From positions 62,001 through 126,000 of the forward strand of contig NZ_MUNP01000043.1 of NCBI RefSeq assembly GCF_002001105.1: a DNA stretch of 64,000 nt, in the 5' to 3' direction. Below the pieces are notes generated by a model that was not told the origin of the DNA, did no database searches, and worked only from the letters and a program-made list of their open reading frames with translations. Shown piece after piece: positions 25,380 to 34,792 of this stretch. Source of the stretch: Rhodanobacter sp. C06 (GTDB taxonomy: Bacteria > Pseudomonadota > Gammaproteobacteria > Xanthomonadales > Rhodanobacteraceae). The number at the start of each line of letters is the position of its first letter. Positions within the stretch are counted from its first letter, which is position 1. Both the position numbers and the translations under genes were made by a program.

Positions 25380-26396
25380 TCAGTCCGGCACGGCGGCCGT
25401 CGATGCGCGCAGCTGCAGCTCGTAGGGAATCTGCACCAGCCGTGCGTCGCCGCGTCCGCGCAACTGCAACAGCAGCTGTTGCGCGGCGAGCCTGCCCATC
25501 TCGCGGCTGGGCTGCCGCACGGTGGTCAGCGACGGCCACAACTGGGTCGCCATCGGAGTGTCGTCGAAACCGCATACGGAGAGATCGCGCGGCACCTTGA
25601 GGCCGATTTCGTTGGCCGTCCACATGACGCCGGCGGCCATGTCGTCGTTTGCCGCGAAGATCGCGGTCGGCCGGCGCTTCAGGGTGAACAGCTGGCGCGC
25701 CGCGACGACGCCCGAGCCGAAGGTGAATCCGCCTTGCACGATGTACTGGGGATCGATGGCGAGGCCGGCCGCGGTCAGGGCGGCCTTGTACCCGGCCTGG
25801 CGCCAACGGCTGGCCCCGTGGTCGGCGATGCCCACGACGTGTGCGATGCATCGATGGCCGAGGCCGACCAGGTGGGTGACCAGGTCGCTGGCCGCCTTCT
25901 GCTCGTCCATGAAGACGCCGACGACGTCCTTGTGGCGCACGGGCGAAATGCAGGCGTACGCCACGCCGTGTTCCTGCAGCCGCGCCAGCAGCTTGCGGTT
26001 GTCGGTGAGTGGCGGGGTCAACACGACGCCGTCGATGTGATGGTCGGTCACCAGGGCGTCGACGCGCCGGACGAAATCCTTCCCGCGCATGCGCAGCGGA
26101 CAGACCATCATGCTGTAGCGGTGCGCCTCGCAGGAATCGAGCACGCCATCCTGGATTTCGGCCAGATAAGTCGATGCGGGATTGTCGTTGTTGTCGTACA
26201 GCATCGCGACCAGGAACGAACGACTGCCGGCCAGGCCACGCGCGGCGGGACTTGGGCGATAGTTCATCGACTCCATCGCCGCCAGCACCTTCTGGCGCGT
26301 TGCCTCCTTGACCGACGGCTCCTCGTTCAGGACGCGGGAAACCGTTTTCGGCGAGACGCCTGTTGCGCGCGCCACATCTTCCAGTCGCACTCGCAT
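25380..26396 (-). CDS. LacI-family transcriptional regulator of the glucoside locus
   Basis: 338 residues: an N-terminal helix-turn-helix (L-E-D-V-A-R-A-T-G-V-S-P-K-T-V-S-R-V-L-N, about 5-24), hinge helix R-P-S-P-A-A-R-G-L-A and a periplasmic-binding-protein-like sensor domain (about 62-330, with I-F-A-A-N-D-D-M-A-A-G-V). Predicted to repress the GH3-transporter and receptor-halogenase units through TGACAGCGCTGTCA and to release on binding a glucoside or its product. ATG 26396 has AGGAG 13 bases upstream. No operator copy is seen at its own promoter. Confidence 0.93.
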   Translation of the reverse strand: MRVRLEDVARATGVSPKTVSRVLNEEPSVKEATRQKVLAAMESMNYRPSPAARGLAGSRSFLVAMLYDNNDNPASTYLAEIQDGVLDSCEAHRYSMMVCPLRMRGKDFVRRVDALVTDHHIDGVVLTPPLTDNRKLLARLQEHGVAYACISPVRHKDVVGVFMDEQKAASDLVTHLVGLGHRCIAHVVGIADHGASRWRQAGYKAALTAAGLAIDPQYIVQGGFTFGSGVVAARQLFTLKRRPTAIFAANDDMAAGVMWTANEIGLKVPRDLSVCGFDDTPMATQLWPSLTTVRQPSREMGRLAAQQLLLQLRGRGDARLVQIPYELQLRASTAAVPD

Positions 26397-26586
26397 GGTG
26401 TTTCGAATCTCCTGCCGCTGCCCGGTGGCGTGCGATGGCCCGGATATTAGAGCTTGTCCGGCGAGTGTCTCCAACTGGCCCGCGCCGCCGGGCCGCAACC
26501 GCCGGGCGGCAGCCAGCCTTCGTTCTTCCCCGGCTCGTGCGCAAACGGCTCCCGGTGCGGATCGCACGGAGACCGTGGACAGGCCT

Positions 26587-27288
26587 TCAGGCCCGCGCCG
26601 CCACCTCGTCAATGCGCTTCAGCATGTCCGCCGGATCCTCGTACACGCGGAACGCGCCGGAGCGGGCGAGTTCTTCTTCGCCGTAGCCGCCGGAGAGCAG
26701 GCCGATGCCCAGCGCGCGGGCGCGCTGCGCGGCGAGCATGTCCCACACGCTGTCGCCCACCACCATGGCGCGGGTGATGTCCACGCCCAGCCGTTCGGCG
26801 GCGGCGAGGAACAGGTCGGGGTCGGGCTTGGCGTGGCGCACCTGGTCGCGGGTCACTACTGGCACCTTCGCGGGATCGACGCCGAGTGCTTCGAGGTTGT
26901 GGCGAGCGGTGCGCAGCTGGCCGCTGGTGGCGATCGCCCAGGGGATTTCCGCGGCGCTGAGGTAGGCCAGCAGTTCGCGCGCGCCGGGCAGCGGCTTGAC
27001 CGCGCCCTGCGCATGCTGGCGGTTGAACGCGGCGGCGTGGGCGTCATACAGGCGGGTGCGGCGTTCCTCGCTGATTTCCTGCCCGGTCTCGCGCAGCAGC
27101 ATGCGGGTGAACAGGCCGCCACTCATGCCGATGCGGCGGTGGATGCGCCATACCGAGAGGTCGATGCCTTCGCTGTCCAGCGCTTCCTTCCACGCCAGCA
27201 CATGCTGGTAGACGCTGTCGACGAGGGTGCCGTCGAGGTCGAACAGGAAGGCGCTGTCGCGGCGTGGCATGGCGGGTCCGTGGCTCAT
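26587..27288 (-). CDS. HAD-superfamily phosphatase (beta-PGM/phosphoglycolate phosphatase-like)
   Basis: 233 residues from ATG 27288; ATG 27270 is an equally possible start. Motif I is F-L-F-D-L-D-G-T-L-V-D-S (Asp17 nucleophile, Asp19 acid/base), followed by a helical cap (about 30-90), motif II A-T-S-G, the motif III lysine in H-A-K-P-D-P-D-L-F and motif IV V-V-G-D-S-V-W-D-M. Related to phosphoglycolate phosphatase and beta-phosphoglucomutase. It lies between glk and lacI, which suggests sugar-phosphate turnover; the substrate is not known. A 3' fragment of a homologous gene lies at 16534. Confidence 0.88.
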   Translation of the reverse strand: MSHGPAMPRRDSAFLFDLDGTLVDSVYQHVLAWKEALDSEGIDLSVWRIHRRIGMSGGLFTRMLLRETGQEISEERRTRLYDAHAAAFNRQHAQGAVKPLPGARELLAYLSAAEIPWAIATSGQLRTARHNLEALGVDPAKVPVVTRDQVRHAKPDPDLFLAAAERLGVDITRAMVVGDSVWDMLAAQRARALGIGLLSGGYGEEELARSGAFRVYEDPADMLKRIDEVAARA

Positions 27289-27418
27289 TTGAAAAGTGCG
27301 GCCGAGGATGGCCGCCCGTTTGATCTTCGCAATCAGGGACGATTGCAGGAACATTGAAAAGTGCGGCCACGCATCGCCGCCGGCTTGATTTTGCGACCAC
27401 CATCCATGGCGGTGGTCT
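27289..27418. repeat. Imperfect tandem duplication between HAD gene and glk
   Basis: Two copies about 65 bases apart begin TTGAAAAGTGCGGCC (27289-27303) or ATTGAAAAGTGCGGCC (27353-27368), continue with GCCGCC and CTTGATTT-type sequence, and then diverge. Read on the minus strand both could encode K-I-K-x-A-A-x-x-G-R-T-F-Q, but no gene uses this. The second copy runs into a small palindrome ACCACC/GGTGGT (27401-27421). Probably a dispersed intergenic repeat. Confidence 0.5.
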
Positions 27419-27446
27419 CCCTGCGGGCCATCGCCGCCCCGACGTC

Positions 27447-27468
27447 AAAAATCGCTCGGGGCGATTTT
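27447..27468 (-). terminator. Intrinsic terminator after glk
   Basis: On the minus strand AAAATCGC, a short CCCGA loop and GCGATTTTT form an 8-bp stem ending in T's, 8 bases after the glk stop. A good fit to a rho-independent terminator. Confidence 0.7.
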
Positions 27469-27475
27469 CTCGCGA

Positions 27476-28495
27476 TCAGGCACGATCGCAACGAACAAGG
27501 CTGTGGCCCGCGGCACGCAGCGCGATCGCCGCGGCGCCCAGCAGGCCGGGTTCCGGATGCACGATGGCCAGCGTGGGCACCCGTTCCATCGTCTCGCGGA
27601 AGCGACCCTTGGCTTCGAAGCGTTCGCGGAAGCCGCCGCGATGCAGCCACGGCAGCAGGAACGGCAACACGCCGCCGGTGAGGTAGACGCCGTCCCAGCC
27701 GCCCAGGCTCAGCACCAGGTCGCCGGCCACGCTGCCGAAGATGCCGGCCAGCGTCTCCACCGTGCGCACGCACAGCGGGTCGCTGCCGTCCTCGGCGTGC
27801 GCGGTGATGTCCTCGGGCGTGTATTCCTCGGCCGGCTGGCCGGCGATGTCGGCCAGCGCGAGATAGAGGTTCACCAGGCCGTTGCCGCAGATCATGCGCT
27901 CGTTGGAGACGCGGCCGAAGCGCGCGTTGAGCCGGTGCAGGATCTCCACATCCTCGGCGGTGTGCGCGGCGAAGCCGGCGTGGCCACCCTCGCTTTCCAG
28001 CACGATCCACTGTTCGTCGCGCCACAGCAGGCCGGCCACGCCGAGGCCGGTGCCCGGCCCCATCACCACGAAGGTCTGCGGCTGCGGCAGGCCCAGCGTT
28101 GGCGCGCCCAGCGGACCCACCGGCGCCAGCGCGTCGGTGGCCAGCAGCGGCACCGCCATGCTCTGCGCGGCGAAATCGTTGACCAGCCGCACCGATTGCA
28201 TGCCCAGTTCGGCCTGCAGCGCATGCGCGGCGATCGCCCAGGGATTGTTGGTGACCTTCACCGTCTCGCCGCCGGCGATGCGCCCCGCCGCGGCGATCAC
28301 CGCCTGCGCGGGGTGGCAGCCGGTGTCGGCGAAGTACTGCCGCGCGGCGGCGGCGAGCGAGGCGAAATCCTTGACCCGGTAGCGGCGCACGCTGTCCATG
28401 ACCAGCGGCGTGGCGGTGTCGTCGCCGGCCAGCGCGAAGCGCACGTTGGTGCCGCCCAGGTCGGCAAGCAGGGTGGAGGGGGTTGCGTGGGGCAT
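27476..28495 (-). CDS. glk: Glucokinase
   Basis: 339 residues of the proteobacterial glucokinase (ROK-unrelated) family. It phosphorylates cytosolic glucose with ATP to glucose 6-phosphate. N-terminal phosphate-binding motif L-L-A-D-L-G-G-T-N-V-R-F-A-L, V-N-D-F-A-A-Q-S (catalytic Asp), V-V-M-G-P-G-T-G-L-G-V-A and L-E-S-E-G-G-H-A-G-F. Start ATG 28495; a longer frame exists upstream without support. It completes the locus: periplasmic beta-glucosidase, glucose symporter, glucokinase. It has its own terminator, so it is probably a separate unit or followed by a weakly coupled HAD gene. Confidence 0.93.
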   Translation of the reverse strand: MPHATPSTLLADLGGTNVRFALAGDDTATPLVMDSVRRYRVKDFASLAAAARQYFADTGCHPAQAVIAAAGRIAGGETVKVTNNPWAIAAHALQAELGMQSVRLVNDFAAQSMAVPLLATDALAPVGPLGAPTLGLPQPQTFVVMGPGTGLGVAGLLWRDEQWIVLESEGGHAGFAAHTAEDVEILHRLNARFGRVSNERMICGNGLVNLYLALADIAGQPAEEYTPEDITAHAEDGSDPLCVRTVETLAGIFGSVAGDLVLSLGGWDGVYLTGGVLPFLLPWLHRGGFRERFEAKGRFRETMERVPTLAIVHPEPGLLGAAAIALRAAGHSLVRCDRA

Positions 28496-28663
28496 CGGGG
28501 GACAGCCTGCGGCGGTGCACAAAGGACAAGCCTGCCTTGTCAGGCCGGTGCGCGTCTACTGTGTGCATACGTATGGTGCGCAAACGGGGCTTGGAACCCG
28601 TCCAGATCCCCCCCGTGGCCCGCGTCAGGACAACGCAGGCCACGGGAGGCTCGTAACCCACGC

Positions 28664-30262
28664 TCAGGCATGCTTGTGCTTGTGGTGGTGCTTGCCCGAT
28701 CCGGCGGGCGGCGCACCTGCGGCGGGTGGATTCTGCGCCGCCAGCGCGGCGAGCAATGCCTGGCCGTTCGGACTGCCCAGCCCGGTACAGGCGTCCCAGC
28801 CCGGCCCGGCCGCGTAGCTGCCGTTGTTGCCCTGGGTGATGTCGTTGAAGGCCGACTCGCCGATCTGGTAGAGCGCGGCGTGCACGTCGCCCGCGGCACG
28901 GCCCAGCGACTGGTTGCAGCGCGCCAGCAGCGCGGCCCACAGCGGCGCCACCGCGCTGGTGCCGCCGATCACTTCGACCTGGCCGTCCACGCTCACCTGG
29001 TAGCCGGTGAGCGGGTCGGCGTCGCCCGCCACGTCGGGTACGCCGCGGCCGGCGAAGCCGTTCGGCGCCTGCGGCACGCCGGCGCCCTGCTGCCATGCGG
29101 GCAGCGCATAGTCCACGCTGACGCCGCCGCCGGTGGCGCCTTCATTGCCGGCAGTCTCGTTCCACACCGTTTCGCCGGTGATCGCGCTGGCGCTGGCGGT
29201 GAGCGTGGTGCCGCCGCAGGCCAGCGCATACGGGCTGGAGGCGGGGAAGTCCACGTGCGGCTGGCCGTCGCTCTCGCCATCGCCGGAACCGCCGTCGCCC
29301 GCGGCGGCGGTCACCGTGACGCCGAGCGCGGCGGCGTCCTCCAGCGCGCTCTGCATCGCGGCGAGCGAGGGCGCGCTCCAGCTGTCCTCAGGGCCGCCCC
29401 AGCTGATCGAGATCACCGAGGGCTTGCGCGTGGCGTCGTGCGCCGCCTGCGAGATCGCCTCGTAGAAACCCTGGTCGGTGTTCGGCGCGAAGTACACCGC
29501 GATCGTCGCGCCCGGCGCCAGCGCACCCACCATTTCGATGTCCAGCATCACCTCGGCGTCGGCCGCGCCGCCGGGGCGGTTCTTGCCGCCGGCCACGGAT
29601 ACCGCCGTCACCGTGGGCGTGGCGATGCCCAGTGCGGCGAAATAGGTGGTGAGGTCGGTCTTGCGGAAGCCGCCGCCCAGCTCGATCAGCGCCACGCACT
29701 GGCCGCTGCCGTCGGTGTTCGCGGGGAAGTTGTAGAGCTGTCCCATCTGGGGCGGCGTGTAGGTCTGGTTCGGCGTCGCCAGCGCCTTGCGGAAGTGCGG
29801 CTTCGCCACCGGGCGGCGGTCCAGGCCCAGCACGGCGATCACCGAGGGAGCCAGTCCGGGCGGCAACACGGGCGCCTGCGTGTGGCCGACGACATAGCGC
29901 CGCGCGCCGGGCGTCCGGTAGCGCCCCAGTTGCACGCCGAACGCGTGTTGCAGCGCGTCCACCGAGCCCTTGAAGTGCAGCACGCGCCGGTGCGAATCGC
30001 AGCCGGTTTCCACGAGGCCGTGCGTGCGGGCGTGGGCGCGCACGCGCTCAATGTCGGCCGGATCAGCACCGCAGTGCGCGCCAAACTCGCCGCGCGGCCA
30101 GCGTGGTGATTGCGGCCACGCGGCGGGAGCCGGCGCCCGCCCCATGCGCCGCAACACCACGGTGACCCCGAGCGGCGTGTGGCTGCGGTGCGGGCCGAGG
30201 TAACGCGTCCCGGCGGGAAAGGGGTGGCCGGCATGGGCAACGCGGTGCGCGGAAGTGTTCAT
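28664..30262 (-). CDS. Peptidase S53 (sedolisin/kumamolisin-like) with pro-domain
   Basis: 532 residues. A pro-kumamolisin activation domain (about 28-155) precedes the catalytic domain, which begins near P-P-Q-M-G-Q-L-Y-N-F. The S53 triad is visible: Glu237 and Asp241 in A-E-V-M-L-D-I-E, Asp323 in A-A-G-D-G-G, and Ser436 in G-G-T-S-A-V-A-P. Calcium-site residues lie near the end (G-W-D-A-C-T-G-L-G-S-P-N-G). These are acid serine-carboxyl endopeptidases. No signal peptide is obvious, and the C-terminus is a histidine/lysine-rich tail, G-K-H-H-H-K-H-K-H-A. GGGAGG precedes ATG 30262. Confidence 0.92.
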   Translation of the reverse strand: MNTSAHRVAHAGHPFPAGTRYLGPHRSHTPLGVTVVLRRMGRAPAPAAWPQSPRWPRGEFGAHCGADPADIERVRAHARTHGLVETGCDSHRRVLHFKGSVDALQHAFGVQLGRYRTPGARRYVVGHTQAPVLPPGLAPSVIAVLGLDRRPVAKPHFRKALATPNQTYTPPQMGQLYNFPANTDGSGQCVALIELGGGFRKTDLTTYFAALGIATPTVTAVSVAGGKNRPGGAADAEVMLDIEMVGALAPGATIAVYFAPNTDQGFYEAISQAAHDATRKPSVISISWGGPEDSWSAPSLAAMQSALEDAAALGVTVTAAAGDGGSGDGESDGQPHVDFPASSPYALACGGTTLTASASAITGETVWNETAGNEGATGGGVSVDYALPAWQQGAGVPQAPNGFAGRGVPDVAGDADPLTGYQVSVDGQVEVIGGTSAVAPLWAALLARCNQSLGRAAGDVHAALYQIGESAFNDITQGNNGSYAAGPGWDACTGLGSPNGQALLAALAAQNPPAAGAPPAGSGKHHHKHKHA

Positions 30263-30397
30263 GAGGGTGCCTCCCGTGATGGTCGAGGCGAGCCTGCGCC
30301 GAACCGTGTATGCAGGGCGTGGGCCAGATGTTGGCGCTTCGTGCGGCGCGGCTGCGGCAAAGCGTCCGCGGCGGTCGTGGCTGCGTGGCGCGGCGCT

Positions 30398-31422
<1,025 letters not shown>

Positions 31423-31561
31423 TCGAATCGCTTGCCCGAAAAAAAACACGGCAGCGACCGCGGCGAGTCCGGCGCACAGCGCAGGATGGTGCCGAGGAGT
31501 TCCACCTGATTTCCCATCTTGATCGTGCAGCCTTGGCCAAGCGCCGGGGCGAGGGAGTGCC

Positions 31562-32500
31562 ATGAAGCCGTGGATCGTGTCGCTGACGTTGTTGCTTGCA
31601 TGCGCGAGCCTGCAGGCGAAAGCCGAGGTGTGGCAGCCGGCTGCCGGGCACGTGCAGATACCGCTGTGGCCGGGCACGCCGCCCGACATGATGGCCATGC
31701 CGGGGCCGGAGTACGCGAAAACCGGCACCACGCTGCTCGCCGGCAAGACCGTGACCGCGGTGAGCAACGTGTCGCGGCCCACCATGACGGTCTATGCCCC
31801 GCAAGGAAACAACACCGGCGCCGCGGTGGTGGTGATCCCCGGTGGCGGCTTCGAGATACTGGCCATCGATCTGGAAGGCACCGAGATCTGCGACTGGCTT
31901 ACCGCGCGCGGCATCACCTGCGTGCTGCTGAAATACCGCGTTCCGGGCGCGCCCTACGACTGGCACTGCGATTGTCGGCCGCACAATTACCAGGTGCCGA
32001 CGATGGCGCTGGAGGACGTGCAGCGCACGATGGGTCTGGTGCGCCTGCATGCGAAGGCATGGCACATCGATCCCCACAAGGTCGGCGTGGTCGGTTTCTC
32101 CGCCGGCGGTTTCCTGGTGGCGGAAATCAGCACGCACTTCAACAAGCGTTTGTACAAGCCGGTGGATACGGCCGACAAGGAAAGTGCGCGCCCGGATTTC
32201 GCGATGGCGATCTACCCCGGACACCTCGCGCATGACGATGGCAGTTTGAACAGGAACGTGCCCGTTACCCGCGACACGCCGCCCACCTTCATCGTGCAGG
32301 CCGAGAACGACGACGTGGATGGCGTGCAGCAGGCGCTGACTTATTTCGCCGCGCTGAAAGCCGCCGACGTGCCGACGGAGGTGCATCTGTACGCGCAAGG
32401 CGGCCATGCCTTCGGCGTGCGGCGCACGAACCTGCCGATCACCCACTGGACCGATCTGGCGGATGCGTGGATGCGCACGATAGGCGTGCTTCCACCCTGA
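31562..32500 (+). CDS. Secreted alpha/beta hydrolase (esterase/acetyl-xylan-esterase-like)
   Basis: 312 residues with a signal peptide (cleavage near L-Q-A-K-A-E). Alpha/beta-hydrolase fold: oxyanion motif I-P-G-G-G-F (about 92-97), nucleophile Ser180 in G-F-S-A-G-G, acid in E-N-D-D-V-D and base in G-G-H-A-F-G. It opens with L-W-P-G-T-P-P, typical of bacterial secreted esterases in carbohydrate loci. Probably a periplasmic carbohydrate esterase; the substrate is uncertain. AGGGAG lies 5 bases before ATG 31562. Confidence 0.85.
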   Translation: MKPWIVSLTLLLACASLQAKAEVWQPAAGHVQIPLWPGTPPDMMAMPGPEYAKTGTTLLAGKTVTAVSNVSRPTMTVYAPQGNNTGAAVVVIPGGGFEILAIDLEGTEICDWLTARGITCVLLKYRVPGAPYDWHCDCRPHNYQVPTMALEDVQRTMGLVRLHAKAWHIDPHKVGVVGFSAGGFLVAEISTHFNKRLYKPVDTADKESARPDFAMAIYPGHLAHDDGSLNRNVPVTRDTPPTFIVQAENDDVDGVQQALTYFAALKAADVPTEVHLYAQGGHAFGVRRTNLPITHWTDLADAWMRTIGVLPP

Positions 32501-32506
32501 GGCTGT

Positions 32507-32887
32507 TCACGCATACTGCGCGATGCCCTTGCCGAACGACCAGTTCTCTTTGGCTGTCTCCAGCAGGTTGATGAAGACGTCCTCGGGGCGCAGGCCGGGA
32601 TCGGCGGCGAGCTTCTCGGCCACGCTGCGGTAGAACGCCTGCTTCTGCGCCACCGTGCGCGTGTTGTTGCAGGCGATCTGCACGATCACCAGATCGTCGC
32701 TGCGCGCGATGCCGAGGTAGTGCGGGTCGTAGTCGAACTCATCGGCCTCATGCTGGTGGATCAGGATGAAACGATCATCCTCGGGCACGTTGAAGGTCTC
32801 GCGCATGGCTTCGTAGATGCCGTTGCGCAGTGCGGCGAGCTGGGCGGCGGACTTGCCGCGGCGCAGGGAGATGCGGACGAGAGGCAT
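32507..32887 (-). CDS. Tautomerase-family protein (4-oxalocrotonate tautomerase superfamily)
   Basis: 126 residues starting M-P-L-V-R-I-S-L-R-R-G, so Pro2 becomes the N-terminal catalytic proline after Met removal, as in the tautomerase superfamily. The length and the late motif N-L-L-E-T-A-K-E-N-W-S-F-G match the longer bacterial tautomerases. ATG 32887 is fixed by this proline. Last gene of the operon under the divergent LysR regulator. The substrate is unknown. Confidence 0.88.
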   Translation of the reverse strand: MPLVRISLRRGKSAAQLAALRNGIYEAMRETFNVPEDDRFILIHQHEADEFDYDPHYLGIARSDDLVIVQIACNNTRTVAQKQAFYRSVAEKLAADPGLRPEDVFINLLETAKENWSFGKGIAQYA

Positions 32888-32910
32888 GGGTAGCTCCGTG
32901 GGTGTGGGGT

Positions 32911-33474
32911 TCAGTGCGGTTGCGAGACATGGCCTACGCGGTAGAGCTGGCGATCCGCGTGGGCAAGATCGGGGCGCAGCGTCGGCCACAGGCGCAGGCG
33001 CAGCAGGGTCCAGCCGGCCGGGTCGCAGGCGCTGATCGCGGCCAGCGCGCCGGCGGCGCGGTCCTGCCGCGCCGCGGCGATCTCCGCAGCACGCAGTTCA
33101 GCAAGGTCGGCATGCGCGGGAATCACGACGAGCTCACGCGTGGCGCAAACGGCGTCGTGCAGGTCGGCGGCCAGTTCCGCCCGCCACGGTATCCACGTGC
33201 GCACCGCGGGGCGGCCGAAGTCGCGCGCCAGCGTGGCGAAGCCGGCGCCGCCGAGGAAGGCGTTCATGCCCTCGCTGTCGTGCCACAGGTAGAACGGCGC
33301 GTAGAGATTGTCGCGGCTAGGCAGCGCATCGTCGTTGCGCGAGGCGTGCAACCAGGCCTTGAACGCGAGACCGGGGAAGTCGTCGAGCAGATGACCCTTG
33401 TCCGCGATGCGGCGGCGGATGATCGCCATGTCGTAATCGGCAGGCAGCGTGATGGCGTACTGCATCGCGATCAT
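32911..33474 (-). CDS. DUF4865 family protein
   Basis: 187 residues starting M-I-A-M-Q-Y-A-I-T-L-P-A-D-Y-D-M, with F-K-A-W-L, Y-A-P-F-Y-L-W and W-I-P-W in the order seen in DUF4865 proteins. I chose ATG 33474 because it overlaps the upstream stop in ATGA; ATG 33465 is the alternative. DUF4865 genes commonly sit with LysR regulators, carboxymuconolactone decarboxylase-like and tautomerase genes, as here. No function has been assigned. Confidence 0.75.
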   Translation of the reverse strand: MIAMQYAITLPADYDMAIIRRRIADKGHLLDDFPGLAFKAWLHASRNDDALPSRDNLYAPFYLWHDSEGMNAFLGGAGFATLARDFGRPAVRTWIPWRAELAADLHDAVCATRELVVIPAHADLAELRAAEIAAARQDRAAGALAAISACDPAGWTLLRLRLWPTLRPDLAHADRQLYRVGHVSQPH

Positions 33475-33788
33475 GGCGCCAGTTCCTTGCGCAGCACGCC
33501 GATCGCCGAGAACGCACAGGGCCAGCCCGCGTAGAACGCGAGGTGGGTGATCAGCTCGACCAGTTCCGCCTCGATCAGGCCGTTGTCGCGGGCGCGAGCG
33601 AAGTGGAACGGCAACTGCTCCGTGCGGTTGAGCGCGACCAGCGCCGCCAGCGTGGCGATGCTGCGCTCGCGAGGAGCGAGTCCGCTGCGCGCCCAGATGT
33701 CGGCGAACAGCACCTCGTCGGTGAGTTCGGCCAGCTTCGGCGCGAAGTCGCCGATGCTCTTGCGGGCGTAATGCGGATCGTGGGCCAT
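33471..33788 (-). CDS. Carboxymuconolactone decarboxylase family protein
   Basis: 105 residues of the CMD/AhpD-like helical fold: F-A-P-K-L-A-E-L-T-D-E-V-L-F, R-S-I-A-T-L-A-A-L-V-A-L, E-L-V-E-L-I-T-H-L-A-F-Y-A-G-W-P. The CxxC of AhpD is absent, so it belongs with the decarboxylase-like, non-peroxidase group. First gene of the three-gene operon divergent from lysR, with GGAG 9 bases before ATG 33788. Confidence 0.87.
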   Translation of the reverse strand: MAHDPHYARKSIGDFAPKLAELTDEVLFADIWARSGLAPRERSIATLAALVALNRTEQLPFHFARARDNGLIEAELVELITHLAFYAGWPCAFSAIGVLRKELAP

Positions 33789-33850
33789 CTCGGCAGTCTC
33801 CGGGGGATTTGACGGCAGCCACCATAGCGCTCCATGATGATCCTGAAAAT

Positions 33851-33876
33851 CGGGAAATTTGGAATTTATTGTCCCG
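33851..33876. promoter_or_regulatory. Candidate LysR-type binding site between divergent genes
   Basis: CGGGA and TCCCG, 16 bases apart, enclose AATTT-GG-AATTT in an AT-rich island within GC-rich DNA, 19 bases before the LysR start and about 63 bases before the decarboxylase gene. The position and dyad fit a LysR autoregulatory/activation site. No strict T-N11-A dyad is claimed. Confidence 0.45.
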
Positions 33877-33894
33877 GAAAACAGGATTGTTACC

Positions 33895-34773
33895 ATGCCT
33901 CGCGTCAACTTCGACATCGATAATCTGCGCAGCTTCGCCACCGGCATCGAGCTGGGCAGCTTTGCGCAGGCGGCGGAACGGCTGAGCCGCTCCACCTCGG
34001 CGGTGAGCGCGCAGCTGAAGAAGCTGGAGCAGCAGGCCGGCACGCCGCTGCTGCGCAAGGTCGGCCGCGGCATGGCGCTCACCGAGGCGGGCGAGGTGAT
34101 GCTGGGTTACGCGCGGCGCCTGCTGGAATTGAACGACGAGGCCGCCGCGGCGATCCGCGGCGCGGAACTGGAAGGCCGCGTGCGACTGGGCCTGCAAGAG
34201 GACTTCGGCGAAAGCCTGCTGCCGGCGGTGCTGGGCCGCTTCGCGCGGGCGCACCCGCGGCTGCGCATCGAGGCGCGCATCGCGCGCAACGCAGAGCTGC
34301 TCGATGGCGTGAATCGCGGCCGGCTGGATCTCGCGCTGGCTTGGGAAGCCGGCACGGACAGCCCGCACGCCGAGCGCGTGGGGCGCTGGCCGATGCGCTG
34401 GATAGCTGCGGCCGGTGCGCCGGCCGCGAAACTGCGTCGACGCGGCGAACCGCTGCCGCTGGCGGTGCTGGAATCGCCTTGCCTGCTCCGCAACGCGGCG
34501 ATCGAGGCGCTGGACCGCGCGGGTATCGCGTGGCGCGTCGCCTTCAGCAGCGCCAGCCTCGCCGGCACATGGGCCGCGGTGAGCGCGGGGCTGGGCGTGA
34601 GCGTGCGCACGCCGTTGGGCCTGCCGGCCAACGTGCGGGCGCTCACCGCCAAGGAGGCCGGACTGCCCGCACTGCCGATGCTGGGGCTGGCGCTGCATCG
34701 CGCCGACGCGGAACCGGCGCCAGCGGTGGCCCAGTTGGCCGGCATCATCCAGCGCACGCTGGCGGCAGGGTGA
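33895..34773 (+). CDS. LysR-family transcriptional regulator
   Basis: 292 residues. N-terminal winged helix-turn-helix (I-D-N-L-R-S-F-A-T-G-I-E-L-G-S-F-A-Q-A-A-E-R-L, then S-T-S-A-V-S-A-Q-L-K-K-L-E), followed by a substrate-binding regulatory domain (about 90-288). ATG 33895 has AGGA 11 bases upstream; a TTG at 33859 is less likely. Divergent from the decarboxylase/DUF4865/tautomerase operon, which it presumably controls. The inducer is unknown. Confidence 0.92.
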   Translation: MPRVNFDIDNLRSFATGIELGSFAQAAERLSRSTSAVSAQLKKLEQQAGTPLLRKVGRGMALTEAGEVMLGYARRLLELNDEAAAAIRGAELEGRVRLGLQEDFGESLLPAVLGRFARAHPRLRIEARIARNAELLDGVNRGRLDLALAWEAGTDSPHAERVGRWPMRWIAAAGAPAAKLRRRGEPLPLAVLESPCLLRNAAIEALDRAGIAWRVAFSSASLAGTWAAVSAGLGVSVRTPLGLPANVRALTAKEAGLPALPMLGLALHRADAEPAPAVAQLAGIIQRTLAAG

Positions 34774-34792
34774 TTGCGCTACTACGGCGTTT

